Source of the DNA: Pseudomonas fragi
GTDB lineage: Bacteria; Pseudomonadota; Gammaproteobacteria; Pseudomonadales; Pseudomonadaceae
Length of the DNA stretch: 64,000 nt
Assembly: GCF_900105835.1 (NCBI RefSeq)
Contig: NZ_LT629783.1
Coordinates: 3,308,501-3,372,500, forward strand
Reading direction: 5' to 3'
In this document: positions 9,913 through 17,407 of the stretch, in pieces
How the letters are laid out: every line of letters starts with the position of its first letter
Position numbering within the stretch: position 1 is the stretch's first letter
The notes under the pieces: generated by a model
Told to the model about the DNA's origin: nothing
Seen by the model: only the letters and a program-made list of their open reading frames with translations
Database searches by the model: none
Position numbers and translations under genes: made by a program

Positions 9913-10917
9913 TCAGGCCCCTTTCATCACCTGCGACAGCAATTCATACGAATGAATGCGGTCCGCATGCTCATACAAGTCACTAGTGAAGATCAGCTCA
10001 TCGGCCTGGGTCTGCTCAACCAGCACATCCAGTTTGGCCTTGATTTTCTGCGGGCTGCCCACCATCGCCAGGCCCAGAAAGCTCATGACGGCCTCTTTTT
10101 CATGGGGTAGCCACAAACCGTCCATTGTCTCCACCGGCGGGCGCTGTACCAGGCTCTGCCCGCGCATCAGCGCCAGAATGCGCTGGTACACCGAAGTGGC
10201 CAGGTACTCGGCCTGCTCGTCGGTGTCGGCAGCCACCAGCGGCACGCCAAGCATCACATAAGGCTTGTCCAGCACCGCCGAAGGCTTGAAGTGGTTGCGA
10301 TAGACACGAATCGCTTCATGCATAAGGCGCGGTGCGAAATGTGAAGCAAAGGCGTAAGGCAACCCCATTTCACCGGCCAGTTGCGCACTGTACAGGCTGG
10401 AGCCCAGCAGCCAGACCGGGACCTGGGTACCGGTGCCCGGCATGGCGATGATCCGTTGGTCGGGGGTGCGTGTGCCCAGATAGCGCAGCAGTTCGGCCAC
10501 ATCCTGCGGAAAATCATCGGCACTGCCCGAGCGCTCGCGGCGCAGGGCGCGGGCGGTCATCTGGTCCGAGCCGGGCGCGCGGCCCAGGCCCAGGTCAATA
10601 CGGCCGGGGTACAGGCTTTCGAGGGTGCCGAACTGTTCGGCGATCACCAAGGGCGCATGGTTGGGCAGCATCACACCGCCCGAACCGACACGGATGGTCG
10701 AAGTGCCGCCGGCGAGATAACCGATCAGCACCGAGGTCGCCGAGCTGGCGATGCCGTCCATATTGTGGTGTTCAGCGACCCAAAAACGGTTGTAGCCGAA
10801 CTTTTCCACGTGCTGTGCCAGATCCAGCGAATTACGCAACGACTGGGCTGCGCTGCCGTTTTCGCGCACAGGGACCAGGTCGAGGGTCGAGAATTTGATG
10901 TCAGACAGTCGTTTCAT
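9913..10917 (-). CDS. LLM class flavin-dependent oxidoreductase (MsnO8-type)
   Basis: 334-aa TIM-barrel protein of the bacterial luciferase-like superfamily, likely using reduced FMN supplied by a separate reductase. Typical blocks are [15 protein letters not shown] at the start, [18 protein letters not shown] at about 35-52, [13 protein letters not shown] at about 77, and [13 protein letters not shown] at about 108. These match the single-component-like LLM group common in proteobacteria. The substrate is unknown. The gene is monocistronic, divergent from osmC and convergent with DUF1161 across a REPIN. Confidence 0.85.
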   Translation of the reverse strand: MKRLSDIKFSTLDLVPVRENGSAAQSLRNSLDLAQHVEKFGYNRFWVAEHHNMDGIASSATSVLIGYLAGGTSTIRVGSGGVMLPNHAPLVIAEQFGTLESLYPGRIDLGLGRAPGSDQMTARALRRERSGSADDFPQDVAELLRYLGTRTPDQRIIAMPGTGTQVPVWLLGSSLYSAQLAGEMGLPYAFASHFAPRLMHEAIRVYRNHFKPSAVLDKPYVMLGVPLVAADTDEQAEYLATSVYQRILALMRGQSLVQRPPVETMDGLWLPHEKEAVMSFLGLAMVGSPQKIKAKLDVLVEQTQADELIFTSDLYEHADRIHSYELLSQVMKGA

Positions 10918-11132
10918 CAGCCGGCTACTCCAGGTGGGATGCAGGTCAGAGTGCTCGCATGACCTGCCAGTGTTTACAGCAATATGGGCATATACCCGAG
11001 TTTCAATGGTTGGCTGGGAATTGAGCGACTAAAAATGACGATTGGTCCGATAGGGTGAACTTTGTGGCGCGAACTACCCTCACTAGTTCATTCAAGGCGT
11101 GAAACCTTCGCGCCGTTCTTCAGGAGGCACGC

Positions 11133-11564
11133 ATGAGTATCAAAAAGAAAGCATCGGCTCATTGGGCAGGCGACCTTAAAACCGGCATCGGCTCCATCTC
11201 CACTGAAACCGGCGTACTGCGTGAAGCGCCGTATGGCTTCAAGGCGAGGTTCGAAGGCGGTAAGGGCACCAACCCCGAAGAGCTGATTGGCGCAGCCCAC
11301 GCAGGCTGTTTCTCAATGGCCTTGTCGATGATTCTCGGTGATGCCGGGCTCAAGGCTGACAGTATCGACACCACGGCTGAAGTAACCTTGGATCAAGTGG
11401 AGGGTGGCTTTGCCATCACTGCCGTGCATCTGGTGCTCAAGGCCAAGGTGCCCGGTGCCACCCAGGCGCAATTCGACGAACTGACCACCAAAGCCAAAGA
11501 AGGCTGCCCGGTGTCCAAGGTGCTGAACGCCAAAATCACCCTCGACGCTACGCTGGTGAGCTGA
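11133..11564 (+). CDS. osmC: OsmC family peroxiredoxin
   Basis: 143-aa thiol peroxidase of the OsmC branch, which reduces organic hydroperoxides. The two catalytic cysteines are visible: C59 in HAGCFSMAL and C125 in EGCPVSKV, with the N-terminal [13 protein letters not shown] block typical of OsmC rather than Ohr. CAGGAGG is a strong Shine-Dalgarno. OsmC is usually induced by osmotic and stationary-phase stress. A GAACTT hexamer lies upstream at 11057, but its -10 partner is weak. Confidence 0.93.
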   Translation: MSIKKKASAHWAGDLKTGIGSISTETGVLREAPYGFKARFEGGKGTNPEELIGAAHAGCFSMALSMILGDAGLKADSIDTTAEVTLDQVEGGFAITAVHLVLKAKVPGATQAQFDELTTKAKEGCPVSKVLNAKITLDATLVS

Positions 11565-11572
11565 CGACACCC

Positions 11573-11603
11573 CTGTACCCCGCTTGCCGCAAGCGGGGTA
11601 CAG
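11573..11603 (+). terminator. Hairpin after osmC
   Basis: Perfect 14-bp stem CTGTACCCCGCTTG / CAAGCGGGGTACAG with a 3-nt loop, 9 bp after the osmC stop. No long U-run follows (TTGATG), so termination is probable but not certain. Confidence 0.6.
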
Positions 11604-11711
11604 TTGATGCCCGGCTGCGACAGATCAGTCCTGCACTGCGCCAAATGTGATCGAATGGTCGCCACTGGCGTCAGATCATGACTTTGCGTTCTGCCTCAAG
11701 GGAGTCTCACC

Positions 11712-11957
11712 ATGAAACGTTTCGCTCTAGCTGTTGTTTGCTGCGCCATGGCCACATCTGTACTGGCAGCCCCCAAGCCATGTGAAGAACTCAAGACCGA
11801 AATTGAGGCCAAGATCCAAGCCAATAACGTGTCGTCCTATACGCTCGAAATCGTGAGCAATGAAGAAGTTCACGATGAGAACATGGTGGTAGGTTCGTGC
11901 GAATTCGGTAGCAAAAAAATCATCTACCAGAATAATGACCGCCAGGCGTCACGGTAA
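11712..11957 (+). CDS. DUF1161 exported small protein (copy 2)
   Basis: 81-aa paralogue of the gene at 9569. Signal peptide at residues 1-20 ending in VLAA, then PKPCEELKTEIEAKIQANN, and a second cysteine in VVGSCEFGSKKIIY. The C-terminal NDRQASR tail is extra compared with copy 1. AAGGGAG precedes the start. Its stop overlaps the end of the convergent lipoprotein gene by 9 bp. Function unknown. Confidence 0.83.
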   Translation: MKRFALAVVCCAMATSVLAAPKPCEELKTEIEAKIQANNVSSYTLEIVSNEEVHDENMVVGSCEFGSKKIIYQNNDRQASR

Positions 11958-12365
11958 GCAGTTGACCAGCCGCTCCTCGGCCACCACCTTGCCCGTTGCG
12001 TTGTACAGCCGGGCGTAGGCATTGAAGCCCAGAGAGCGGGCTTGCAGGCGGTAGCGCTGGCCGGCCTCGAAGCCCGGATAATTGAGCGTGATGTAGCACA
12101 AGCGCTCCTGGGGATCGCTGAACATGCCCATGCCGCCGACAAACACCTCGAAATCAAAACGCACCATCAACTCGTGGCTGCCCGGCGTCACCTGAAAATA
12201 ACGGCCGTCGGTCAGGCGTTGGTTGTCCAGGCGCTCGGCCATTACCAGCTTGCCGGTTTGGGTTTCAAGGTCGACCCAGGCCATGCTGGGGTTCGCCGGG
12301 GGGATCGGCGTGCTGGCGCAGGCGCTGAGCAGGCACACGGTCAACACAAGCAAAAAAGTGCGCAT
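11949..12365 (-). CDS. Small putative lipoprotein
   Basis: 138-aa lipoprotein. The open frame extends further upstream, but those codons run through the REPIN at 12430-12517, so the ATG at 12365 (MRTFLLVLTVCLLSAC) is chosen. The lipobox is LLSAC with Cys16. The mature chain is mostly beta-like (RYFQVTPGSHELMVRFDFEV) and contains a cysteine pair (C in RLCYI and the penultimate NCLP). No known domain recognised. It would be attached to a membrane, with the sorting signal ASTP not arguing for inner-membrane retention. Confidence 0.75.
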   Translation of the reverse strand: MRTFLLVLTVCLLSACASTPIPPANPSMAWVDLETQTGKLVMAERLDNQRLTDGRYFQVTPGSHELMVRFDFEVFVGGMGMFSDPQERLCYITLNYPGFEAGQRYRLQARSLGFNAYARLYNATGKVVAEERLVNCLP

Positions 12366-12429
12366 GATGATTACCAGATAATTTGTTGCACAAGCATAGC
12401 GCGCAATGCCGCTTCGCAGCTCAGCCCTC

Positions 12430-12517
12430 TGTGGGAGCCGGGCTTGCCCGCGATGGCATCGATGCGGCTTGTCTGAAGGACTGTGCTGGCTGTATCGCGA
12501 GCAAGCCCGCTCCCACA
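12430..12517. repeat. REPIN copy 3
   Basis: TGTGGGAGCCGGGCTTGCCC variant left arm (one inserted C) and GCGAGCAAGCCCGCTCCCACA right arm. It lies between two divergent lipoprotein genes, ending 30 bp before the aminopeptidase start, so it is in that gene's 5' region. This is unusual, since the other copies mostly follow genes. Confidence 0.88.
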
Positions 12518-12547
12518 CCATTGTCACTTTGCCGCCGGGATCGCTTT

Positions 12548-13594
12548 ATGACGCCGCGTGTTCGCTGCCTGCTTGCCATTGCCCTGATACCGCTGATCAA
12601 TGGCTGTTCCAGTGCTTCGTATTACTCGCAACTGGCGGGAGGGCAGTGGCAGTTATTGCAGGCCCGCGAGCAGGTGAGCACGGTCATTGCCGACCCGCAG
12701 CGCCCGGTTGAACTGCGAGACCAATTGGTAAAAGCCCAGGCCGCACGAAACTTCGCCAGTCAGCATTTGCACCTGCCGGACAACCAGAGCTATCGCCTGT
12801 ACGCCGACCTCAAGCGGCCTTATGTGGTGTGGAATGTCTTCGCCACCCCGGAGTTTTCCCTCAACCCGGTGACCCATTGCTTCCCCATCGCCGGGTGCGT
12901 GGCCTACCGGGGTTATTACAGCCAGGGTGCGGCGCGAGGTGAAGCTGCCCTGCAACACCAGCAGGGCATGGATGTGTTTGTCAGCGGCGTCGAAGCCTAT
13001 TCCACCCTGGGCTGGTTTGATGACCCGATCCTCAACAGCATGCTCAATTGGGGTGATGAGCGTTTGGCCACGCTGATCTTTCACGAACTGGCCCATCAGC
13101 GGTTTTATGTGAAGGACGACACTGAGTTCAATGAGTCTTTCGCCAGCTTCGTTGAACAGGAAGGCACCCGCCAATGGCGCGCCAGGCAAGGCCTGCCACC
13201 CTCCGGCAGCAGCAACCTGCAGCAACGCGAGCAATTTATCACCCTGGTGCTCGACACTCGCCAGCGCTTGAAATCTCTTTATGCACAGTCGTTGCCAGCA
13301 GCCGAGATGCAACAGCGTAAAGCCGCTGAATTTGAACGAATGCGCCGTGATTATCGTCAGTTACGGGATCAGCAATGGGCGGGAAATCCGCGCTATGACG
13401 CGTGGGTCAATGGCCCGCTGAATAACGCCAAACTGCTGCCCTTCGGCCTGTACGATCAATGGGTGCCCGCCTTCGCGGCCTTGTACAAGCACGTCGGCAA
13501 TGACTGGCCAAGGTTTTATGCCGAAGTCGAACAGCTGGGCAAATTGCCCCCCGGGCAGCGCAAGACCGCCTTGCAGCAATGGGCTGGCCGCTGA
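12548..13594 (+). CDS. Putative lipoprotein aminopeptidase (PF10023-like)
   Basis: 348-aa predicted membrane-attached zinc peptidase. The longer upstream frame is just REPIN sequence, so the ATG at 12548 is used (MTPRVRCLLAIALIPLINGC, lipobox Cys20; GGGA Shine-Dalgarno). The zinc motif is HELAH at residues 179-183, with a likely third ligand E196 in FNESFASFVEQEG, a gluzincin-like arrangement. The YSTLGWFDDPILNSML block upstream is typical of this family of putative aminopeptidases. The last third is helical and charged. The substrate has not been shown. Confidence 0.8.
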   Translation: MTPRVRCLLAIALIPLINGCSSASYYSQLAGGQWQLLQAREQVSTVIADPQRPVELRDQLVKAQAARNFASQHLHLPDNQSYRLYADLKRPYVVWNVFATPEFSLNPVTHCFPIAGCVAYRGYYSQGAARGEAALQHQQGMDVFVSGVEAYSTLGWFDDPILNSMLNWGDERLATLIFHELAHQRFYVKDDTEFNESFASFVEQEGTRQWRARQGLPPSGSSNLQQREQFITLVLDTRQRLKSLYAQSLPAAEMQQRKAAEFERMRRDYRQLRDQQWAGNPRYDAWVNGPLNNAKLLPFGLYDQWVPAFAALYKHVGNDWPRFYAEVEQLGKLPPGQRKTALQQWAGR

Positions 13595-13625
13595 GGTTTG
13601 ATTCGCTGCACTACATAGATAGTGC

Positions 13626-13697
13626 CCTTGAAAGTTCTGCTTCTTTAGGCTGAAACCCCACAGTTACTCAGCCCGAAATGAAGCAGAACTCTCAAGG
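13626..13697 (+). promoter_or_regulatory. Long inverted repeat masking the Shine-Dalgarno of the M3 gene
   Basis: Arms CCTTGAAAGTTCTGCTTC (13626-13643) and GAAGCAGAACTCTCAAGG (13680-13697) pair at 17 of 18 positions. Inside lies a second pair, GGCTGA 13648-13653 / TCAGCC 13668-13673. The AAGG of the Shine-Dalgarno for the ATG at 13706 is the end of the right arm, so folding in RNA would hide it. It could alternatively be a small mobile-element relic or the terminator of the gene before. Confidence 0.6.
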
Positions 13698-13705
13698 AAT
13701 ACAGC

Positions 13706-15712
13706 ATGGAGCCAACCAACCCGCTGTTGAGCACTACCCTCCTGCCCCTTTACAGCGAGGTGCGTCTCGAACACCTCAAGCCGGCCATTGAACACATTGT
13801 TGCCGACAACCTGCAGACAATTAGCCGTATCGTCGCCACCCAGTCCCGGCACCCCACCTGGTCTGGACTGATTTTGCCGATGGAGACTTTGACGGCGCGG
13901 CTGGACGACGCCATAGGCGTCATCATGACGCTGGGGCAGGTATCCCGGGACGTGCCCTGGGAAACCACCATCGGCGATTGTTTCCGCGCGGCCCACGACT
14001 ATAAGACCCAGGTGCTGCAAGATCGCGGTCTTTACCTTGCCTGCAAGGCGCTGGCCCACAGCCCCGAGGCCCTGGAGCTGGATCGTGCCCAGCAGGCGTT
14101 GCTGCACAAGATCCTGCTGGACTACCGGTTGGCCGGGAGTGAGCTGCCCGCCGCAGACCGAGGCGAACTGGCTCGGCTCAACCGTGAAATTTCCAGGCTG
14201 GAATGGGTGTTTTTCGAAAATGCCCGGCAATCCCGAAAGGCCTGGCGGCGGCTGGTTCACGATGAGTCATTGCTGGCGGGCCTGCCCGCTGCACTCAAGG
14301 CACAGCTGGCGCAGACGGCCAGGGCGGCCGGTCTTGAGGGCTGGCTGATTACCCTCGAAGAGCGTGACACTTACACTGAAATCATGAGCTGTTGCCAGAA
14401 CAGGGCGTTGCGCGAAGAACTGTTCACCGCCTACAACACGCGGGCTTCCGAGCTGGGCCCCGCTGGCGGGCAATATGACAATGGTCCGGTGCTTAACGAT
14501 CTGCTCAGCTTGCGCCATCAGAAGGCCTTGCTGTTGGGGTACGGCAACCATGCCGAGCTGAGCATCCAGAACAAGGCGGCCTCGACGGATGCAGTGCTGG
14601 GTATGCTGCGCACCCGCATTGCACAAAAATCAGCGCGTTTTGCAACGCAAACGGCGGCGTTGCATGCCCTGGCGGCCACGCTGGGGTACGACAGGCTCCA
14701 ACCCTGGGATCTGTTGTTTCTGGCCCGCAGGCATGGCCGGCAGCCTGGCGCACTGAGCAACGATCAGTTGCGCGCCTGGTTCCCTTTCAATCGCGTTTTC
14801 GAGGGCATTGTGCTGGTCGTCAAGCGCCTGTTTGCGGTCGATCTGGTGGAGCAAACGTCATTCAACACCTGGCACCCGGATGTTCGCCTGTTTGAGGTAA
14901 ACGAAGCCGGTGTGCTGCTGGGGCATCTTTTTATCGACCCTTATATGCGTGCCCCCAAAATCAATGGCTGCTGGATGCAGTCGGCACGCAGCCGTCGAGT
15001 CAATGCACAGGGGGAGCTGATCACCCCGGTGGCCATTGTGCATGGCAACTTTACCCCCGAAGCCGAGGGCGCGCCTGTGCTGCTGACCCATGTGCAGATG
15101 GGCACGTTGTTCCATGAGCTGGGCCATTGCCTGAAGTTGCTGCTGACCCGCAGCCCCTACAGTGCGTTTTCCCGGGTGGACAGCCTGGGCTCCGTAGCCT
15201 CGCGATTTGCAGGCAAGTGTGCAGAGCAATGGTGCTGGTCGCGGGACAGCCTGCGCTGGTATGCCCGGCACCATCAACACGACAGTGAACTGACCTATGA
15301 GCAGGTTGACCAGGCCTTGAGTGCCCGTGATACCGAGCGTTGGCTGGAAGAGGTGCAGGAACTGTCGCGTTCGCTGTTTGATTTTGAACTGCACCTGACT
15401 TGGGGCGATGGTCGCAGCGTGGAGGCGGTTTGGCGTAGCGCACAAAATCAGGTCCAGCCTTTACCCCAGGCTGAACATGAGCGTTTTGCCAATACGTTTG
15501 ACTATATGGTCGCGGGGCATGACGCCAACTACTACCTGCGCGAGCAGGCCGCAGCGCTGGCCGAGCAGGTTTTTGCGCGATTCGAGCAGGAGGGTGTGTT
15601 CAGCCCGCAAGCGGGCATGGCCTACCGCGAAGCGTTTCATGCACCGGGCAGTGAATACCCGCTATCAGAGTCGTTCACATTGTTTATGGGGCGACCGCCA
15701 GCGGGTATTTGA
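13706..15712 (+). CDS. M3 oligopeptidase A homologue with degraded active site
   Basis: 668 aa, similar along its length to oligopeptidase A (PrlC/OpdA). It starts NPLL..LPLYSEV and keeps family blocks such as WHPDVRLFEV, the counterpart of DLYARENKRGGAW (here DPYMRAPKINGCW), and NFTPEAEGAPVLLTH. HExxH is present as H470-ELG-H474. Aligned without gaps to PrlC up to the shared WCW, the third zinc ligand Glu is Arg (R500). In the C-terminal catalytic segment the PrlC pattern FSHIFAGGYAAGYYSYLW is FDYMVAGHDANYYLREQ, so the catalytic His is Tyr600 and the GGY Tyr is His605. It also ends about 12 residues early. The frame is otherwise intact. It is probably not an active peptidase of the usual kind. 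A true PrlC is expected elsewhere. Confidence 0.85.
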   Translation: MEPTNPLLSTTLLPLYSEVRLEHLKPAIEHIVADNLQTISRIVATQSRHPTWSGLILPMETLTARLDDAIGVIMTLGQVSRDVPWETTIGDCFRAAHDYKTQVLQDRGLYLACKALAHSPEALELDRAQQALLHKILLDYRLAGSELPAADRGELARLNREISRLEWVFFENARQSRKAWRRLVHDESLLAGLPAALKAQLAQTARAAGLEGWLITLEERDTYTEIMSCCQNRALREELFTAYNTRASELGPAGGQYDNGPVLNDLLSLRHQKALLLGYGNHAELSIQNKAASTDAVLGMLRTRIAQKSARFATQTAALHALAATLGYDRLQPWDLLFLARRHGRQPGALSNDQLRAWFPFNRVFEGIVLVVKRLFAVDLVEQTSFNTWHPDVRLFEVNEAGVLLGHLFIDPYMRAPKINGCWMQSARSRRVNAQGELITPVAIVHGNFTPEAEGAPVLLTHVQMGTLFHELGHCLKLLLTRSPYSAFSRVDSLGSVASRFAGKCAEQWCWSRDSLRWYARHHQHDSELTYEQVDQALSARDTERWLEEVQELSRSLFDFELHLTWGDGRSVEAVWRSAQNQVQPLPQAEHERFANTFDYMVAGHDANYYLREQAAALAEQVFARFEQEGVFSPQAGMAYREAFHAPGSEYPLSESFTLFMGRPPAGI

Positions 15713-15719
15713 CCGTTAA

Positions 15720-16361
15720 TCAGGATTTGGCAGATTTGAGCCAGTTTTTTACCACGCAGGTTGCAAACGGGCTGGTGCTGCACGCCCCGCTGCTCAAGGC
15801 TGTACGCAACTGTGGGATATCGGCCTTCATCATGTAGCTCTCGCCATCCTTGTGGTGCGAGTTTTCGCCAAAGCCGCCCTGGGTCATTTCCTTCAGGGCG
15901 TCTTCCTTGCTCCAGTCCTGCACCACCACGCGGTACATCGCCGCCATCAGCCCGGTGCGGTCCGAACCGTGCTTGCAATGCATCAACACCGGGCCTTGGG
16001 CTTGCGCGGTCTGAATGGCGCGCAAGGCGGCCAGCACATCAGCGTCATCCACATGGTTGGTGCGATAAGGCAACTGGACTTGTGCGACACCTGGGGTATT
16101 GAGCCAAGAACTGTCGGCATCGGGCAGGAAGTTGATCACGGTGGCGATATGCAGTTTATCCAGCAACGGCTGCGCGGCGCTGTCAGGCAATGCGCTGCGG
16201 TACAGGGTCGGGGACATTTGATACAGGTTGTACTGGGTCGCGATGGGCTGTGCCCACTGGGCTGGTCGGGCCTGGGTGGTTTCGTCGGCCTGGGCCTGAG
16301 GCAGTGCAAATGCTGCCAGCAAGGTCAGGCACAGAGCAGGAAAAAACCGGGCTTTGGGCAT
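15720..16361 (-). CDS. Exported dual-specificity/tyrosine phosphatase-like protein
   Basis: 213 aa with a signal peptide (residues 1-25, cleavage after ALPQAQA) and a cysteine-phosphatase P-loop HCKHGSDRTG at 128-137 (nucleophile C129, Arg135), matching HCxxGxxRT/S. The upstream TVINFLPDADSS and the NHVDDAD segment fit the general-acid region. This is the small secreted DSP group found in gamma-proteobacteria. It is convergent with the M3 gene, the two stops lying 7 bp apart. The substrate (protein, lipid or other phosphate) is unknown. Confidence 0.83.
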   Translation of the reverse strand: MPKARFFPALCLTLLAAFALPQAQADETTQARPAQWAQPIATQYNLYQMSPTLYRSALPDSAAQPLLDKLHIATVINFLPDADSSWLNTPGVAQVQLPYRTNHVDDADVLAALRAIQTAQAQGPVLMHCKHGSDRTGLMAAMYRVVVQDWSKEDALKEMTQGGFGENSHHKDGESYMMKADIPQLRTALSSGACSTSPFATCVVKNWLKSAKS

Positions 16362-16664
16362 GTCAGTTCGACCATTAACAAGGTGTTGGGAAGGTGAGGC
16401 GCAAGATTGCGTGATGCCGAATCAAAACTATGTCGCTCAATTGTCAAAAAAACGTGATGGCGTCAGCGTAGATGGCGCTATGCCAGTAGTGCGGCAAATT
16501 TACGCATGAAACGATTCATCTGCGCGCCCGGCCTGTTAGTATTTGTAACCAAACTTTGCATGCGTGCCTGTTCCCTGGGTCGATAACGCCCTGTACCGCT
16601 GCCAAAACGAAAAGCTGCCCATGAGCGGCTGTAATCCGTGACTGCCTGATGAGGTGCCCCCTGC
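16362..16664. other. Intergenic region between phosphatase and gluconate dehydrogenase genes
   Basis: 303 bp between divergent genes, so promoters for both directions are expected. I see no clear -35/-10 pair, repeat or small ORF beyond GAGGTG at 16651, the Shine-Dalgarno of the downstream gene. Confidence 0.5.
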
Positions 16665-17405
16665 ATGTCTGAGCAAGACAACCCCCGGCGTGAGTTTTTG
16701 CGCAAAACCCTGACCCTGATTCCAGTGGTCACTGTTGCGAGCACGGGCCTTGGTGGTTCCGTCCTGATGGCCACGCCTGACGTGCAGGCCGCCCCTGCCC
16801 CTGCGCCGTCCGTTGCCACAGCAGGCACGGCTTATGAGCCGACCTACTTCACCGCCGAAGAGTGGGCGTTCGTCAACGCCGCCGTCGCGCGCCTGATCCC
16901 GGCCGACGAGCAGGGCCCGGGCGCTCTGGAAGCCGGTGTGCCGGAATATATCGACCGTCAGATGAACACCCCTTACGCCAGCGGTGCACTGTGGTTTATG
17001 CAAGGCCCGTTCAATGCCGACGCAGCACCGGAAATGGGCTGGCAGAGCAAACTGGTGCCAAAACAGATCTACCGCCTGGGCATCGCTGCCACGGAGGAAC
17101 TGTGCAAAAAGGCCTATAACTCAACATTTGCTGGGCTAGACAGCGCTACCCGAGACGAAGTGCTCAAACAGCTGGAAGCTGGCACACCGAAATTCGATAG
17201 CGTTCCGGCCAAGATGTTTTTCAGCTTTTTGCTGCAAAACACCAAGGAAGGTTTCTTTTGCGACCCGATTCACGGTGGCAACAAAGGCATGGTCGGCTGG
17301 ACCATGATCGGCTTCCCCGGCGCGCGCGCTGATTTCATGGACTGGGTTGAACGCAACGAGCAATACCCCTTCCCGGCAGTTTCCATTCGCGGCGAGAGGG
17401 CTTGA
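16665..17405 (+). CDS. Gluconate 2-dehydrogenase subunit 3 (gamma), Tat-exported
   Basis: 246 aa small subunit of the membrane-bound periplasmic gluconate 2-dehydrogenase. A twin-arginine signal is visible at residues 8-14 (RREFLRK), followed by a hydrophobic stretch and cleavage near VQAAPAP. Because the flavoprotein subunit has no signal of its own, this subunit probably carries it through the Tat system. The WAFVNAAVARLIPADEQGPGA and FFSFLLQNTKEGFFCDPIHGGN blocks are typical of PF13618. First gene of a three-gene operon; its stop lies 2 bp before the next ATG. Confidence 0.93.
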   Translation: MSEQDNPRREFLRKTLTLIPVVTVASTGLGGSVLMATPDVQAAPAPAPSVATAGTAYEPTYFTAEEWAFVNAAVARLIPADEQGPGALEAGVPEYIDRQMNTPYASGALWFMQGPFNADAAPEMGWQSKLVPKQIYRLGIAATEELCKKAYNSTFAGLDSATRDEVLKQLEAGTPKFDSVPAKMFFSFLLQNTKEGFFCDPIHGGNKGMVGWTMIGFPGARADFMDWVERNEQYPFPAVSIRGERA

Positions 17406-17407
17406 GC

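Noticed and set aside
11057..11084. AlgU-type promoter before osmC (GAACTT at 11057)
   Set aside because: The expected -10 position reads CTCAC or TCACT, too far from TCTGA to annotate. A second GAACTA at 11071 is also weak.
12383..12547. N-terminal extension of the aminopeptidase open frame
   Set aside because: These codons are translated REPIN sequence; the lipoprotein signal starts at 12548.
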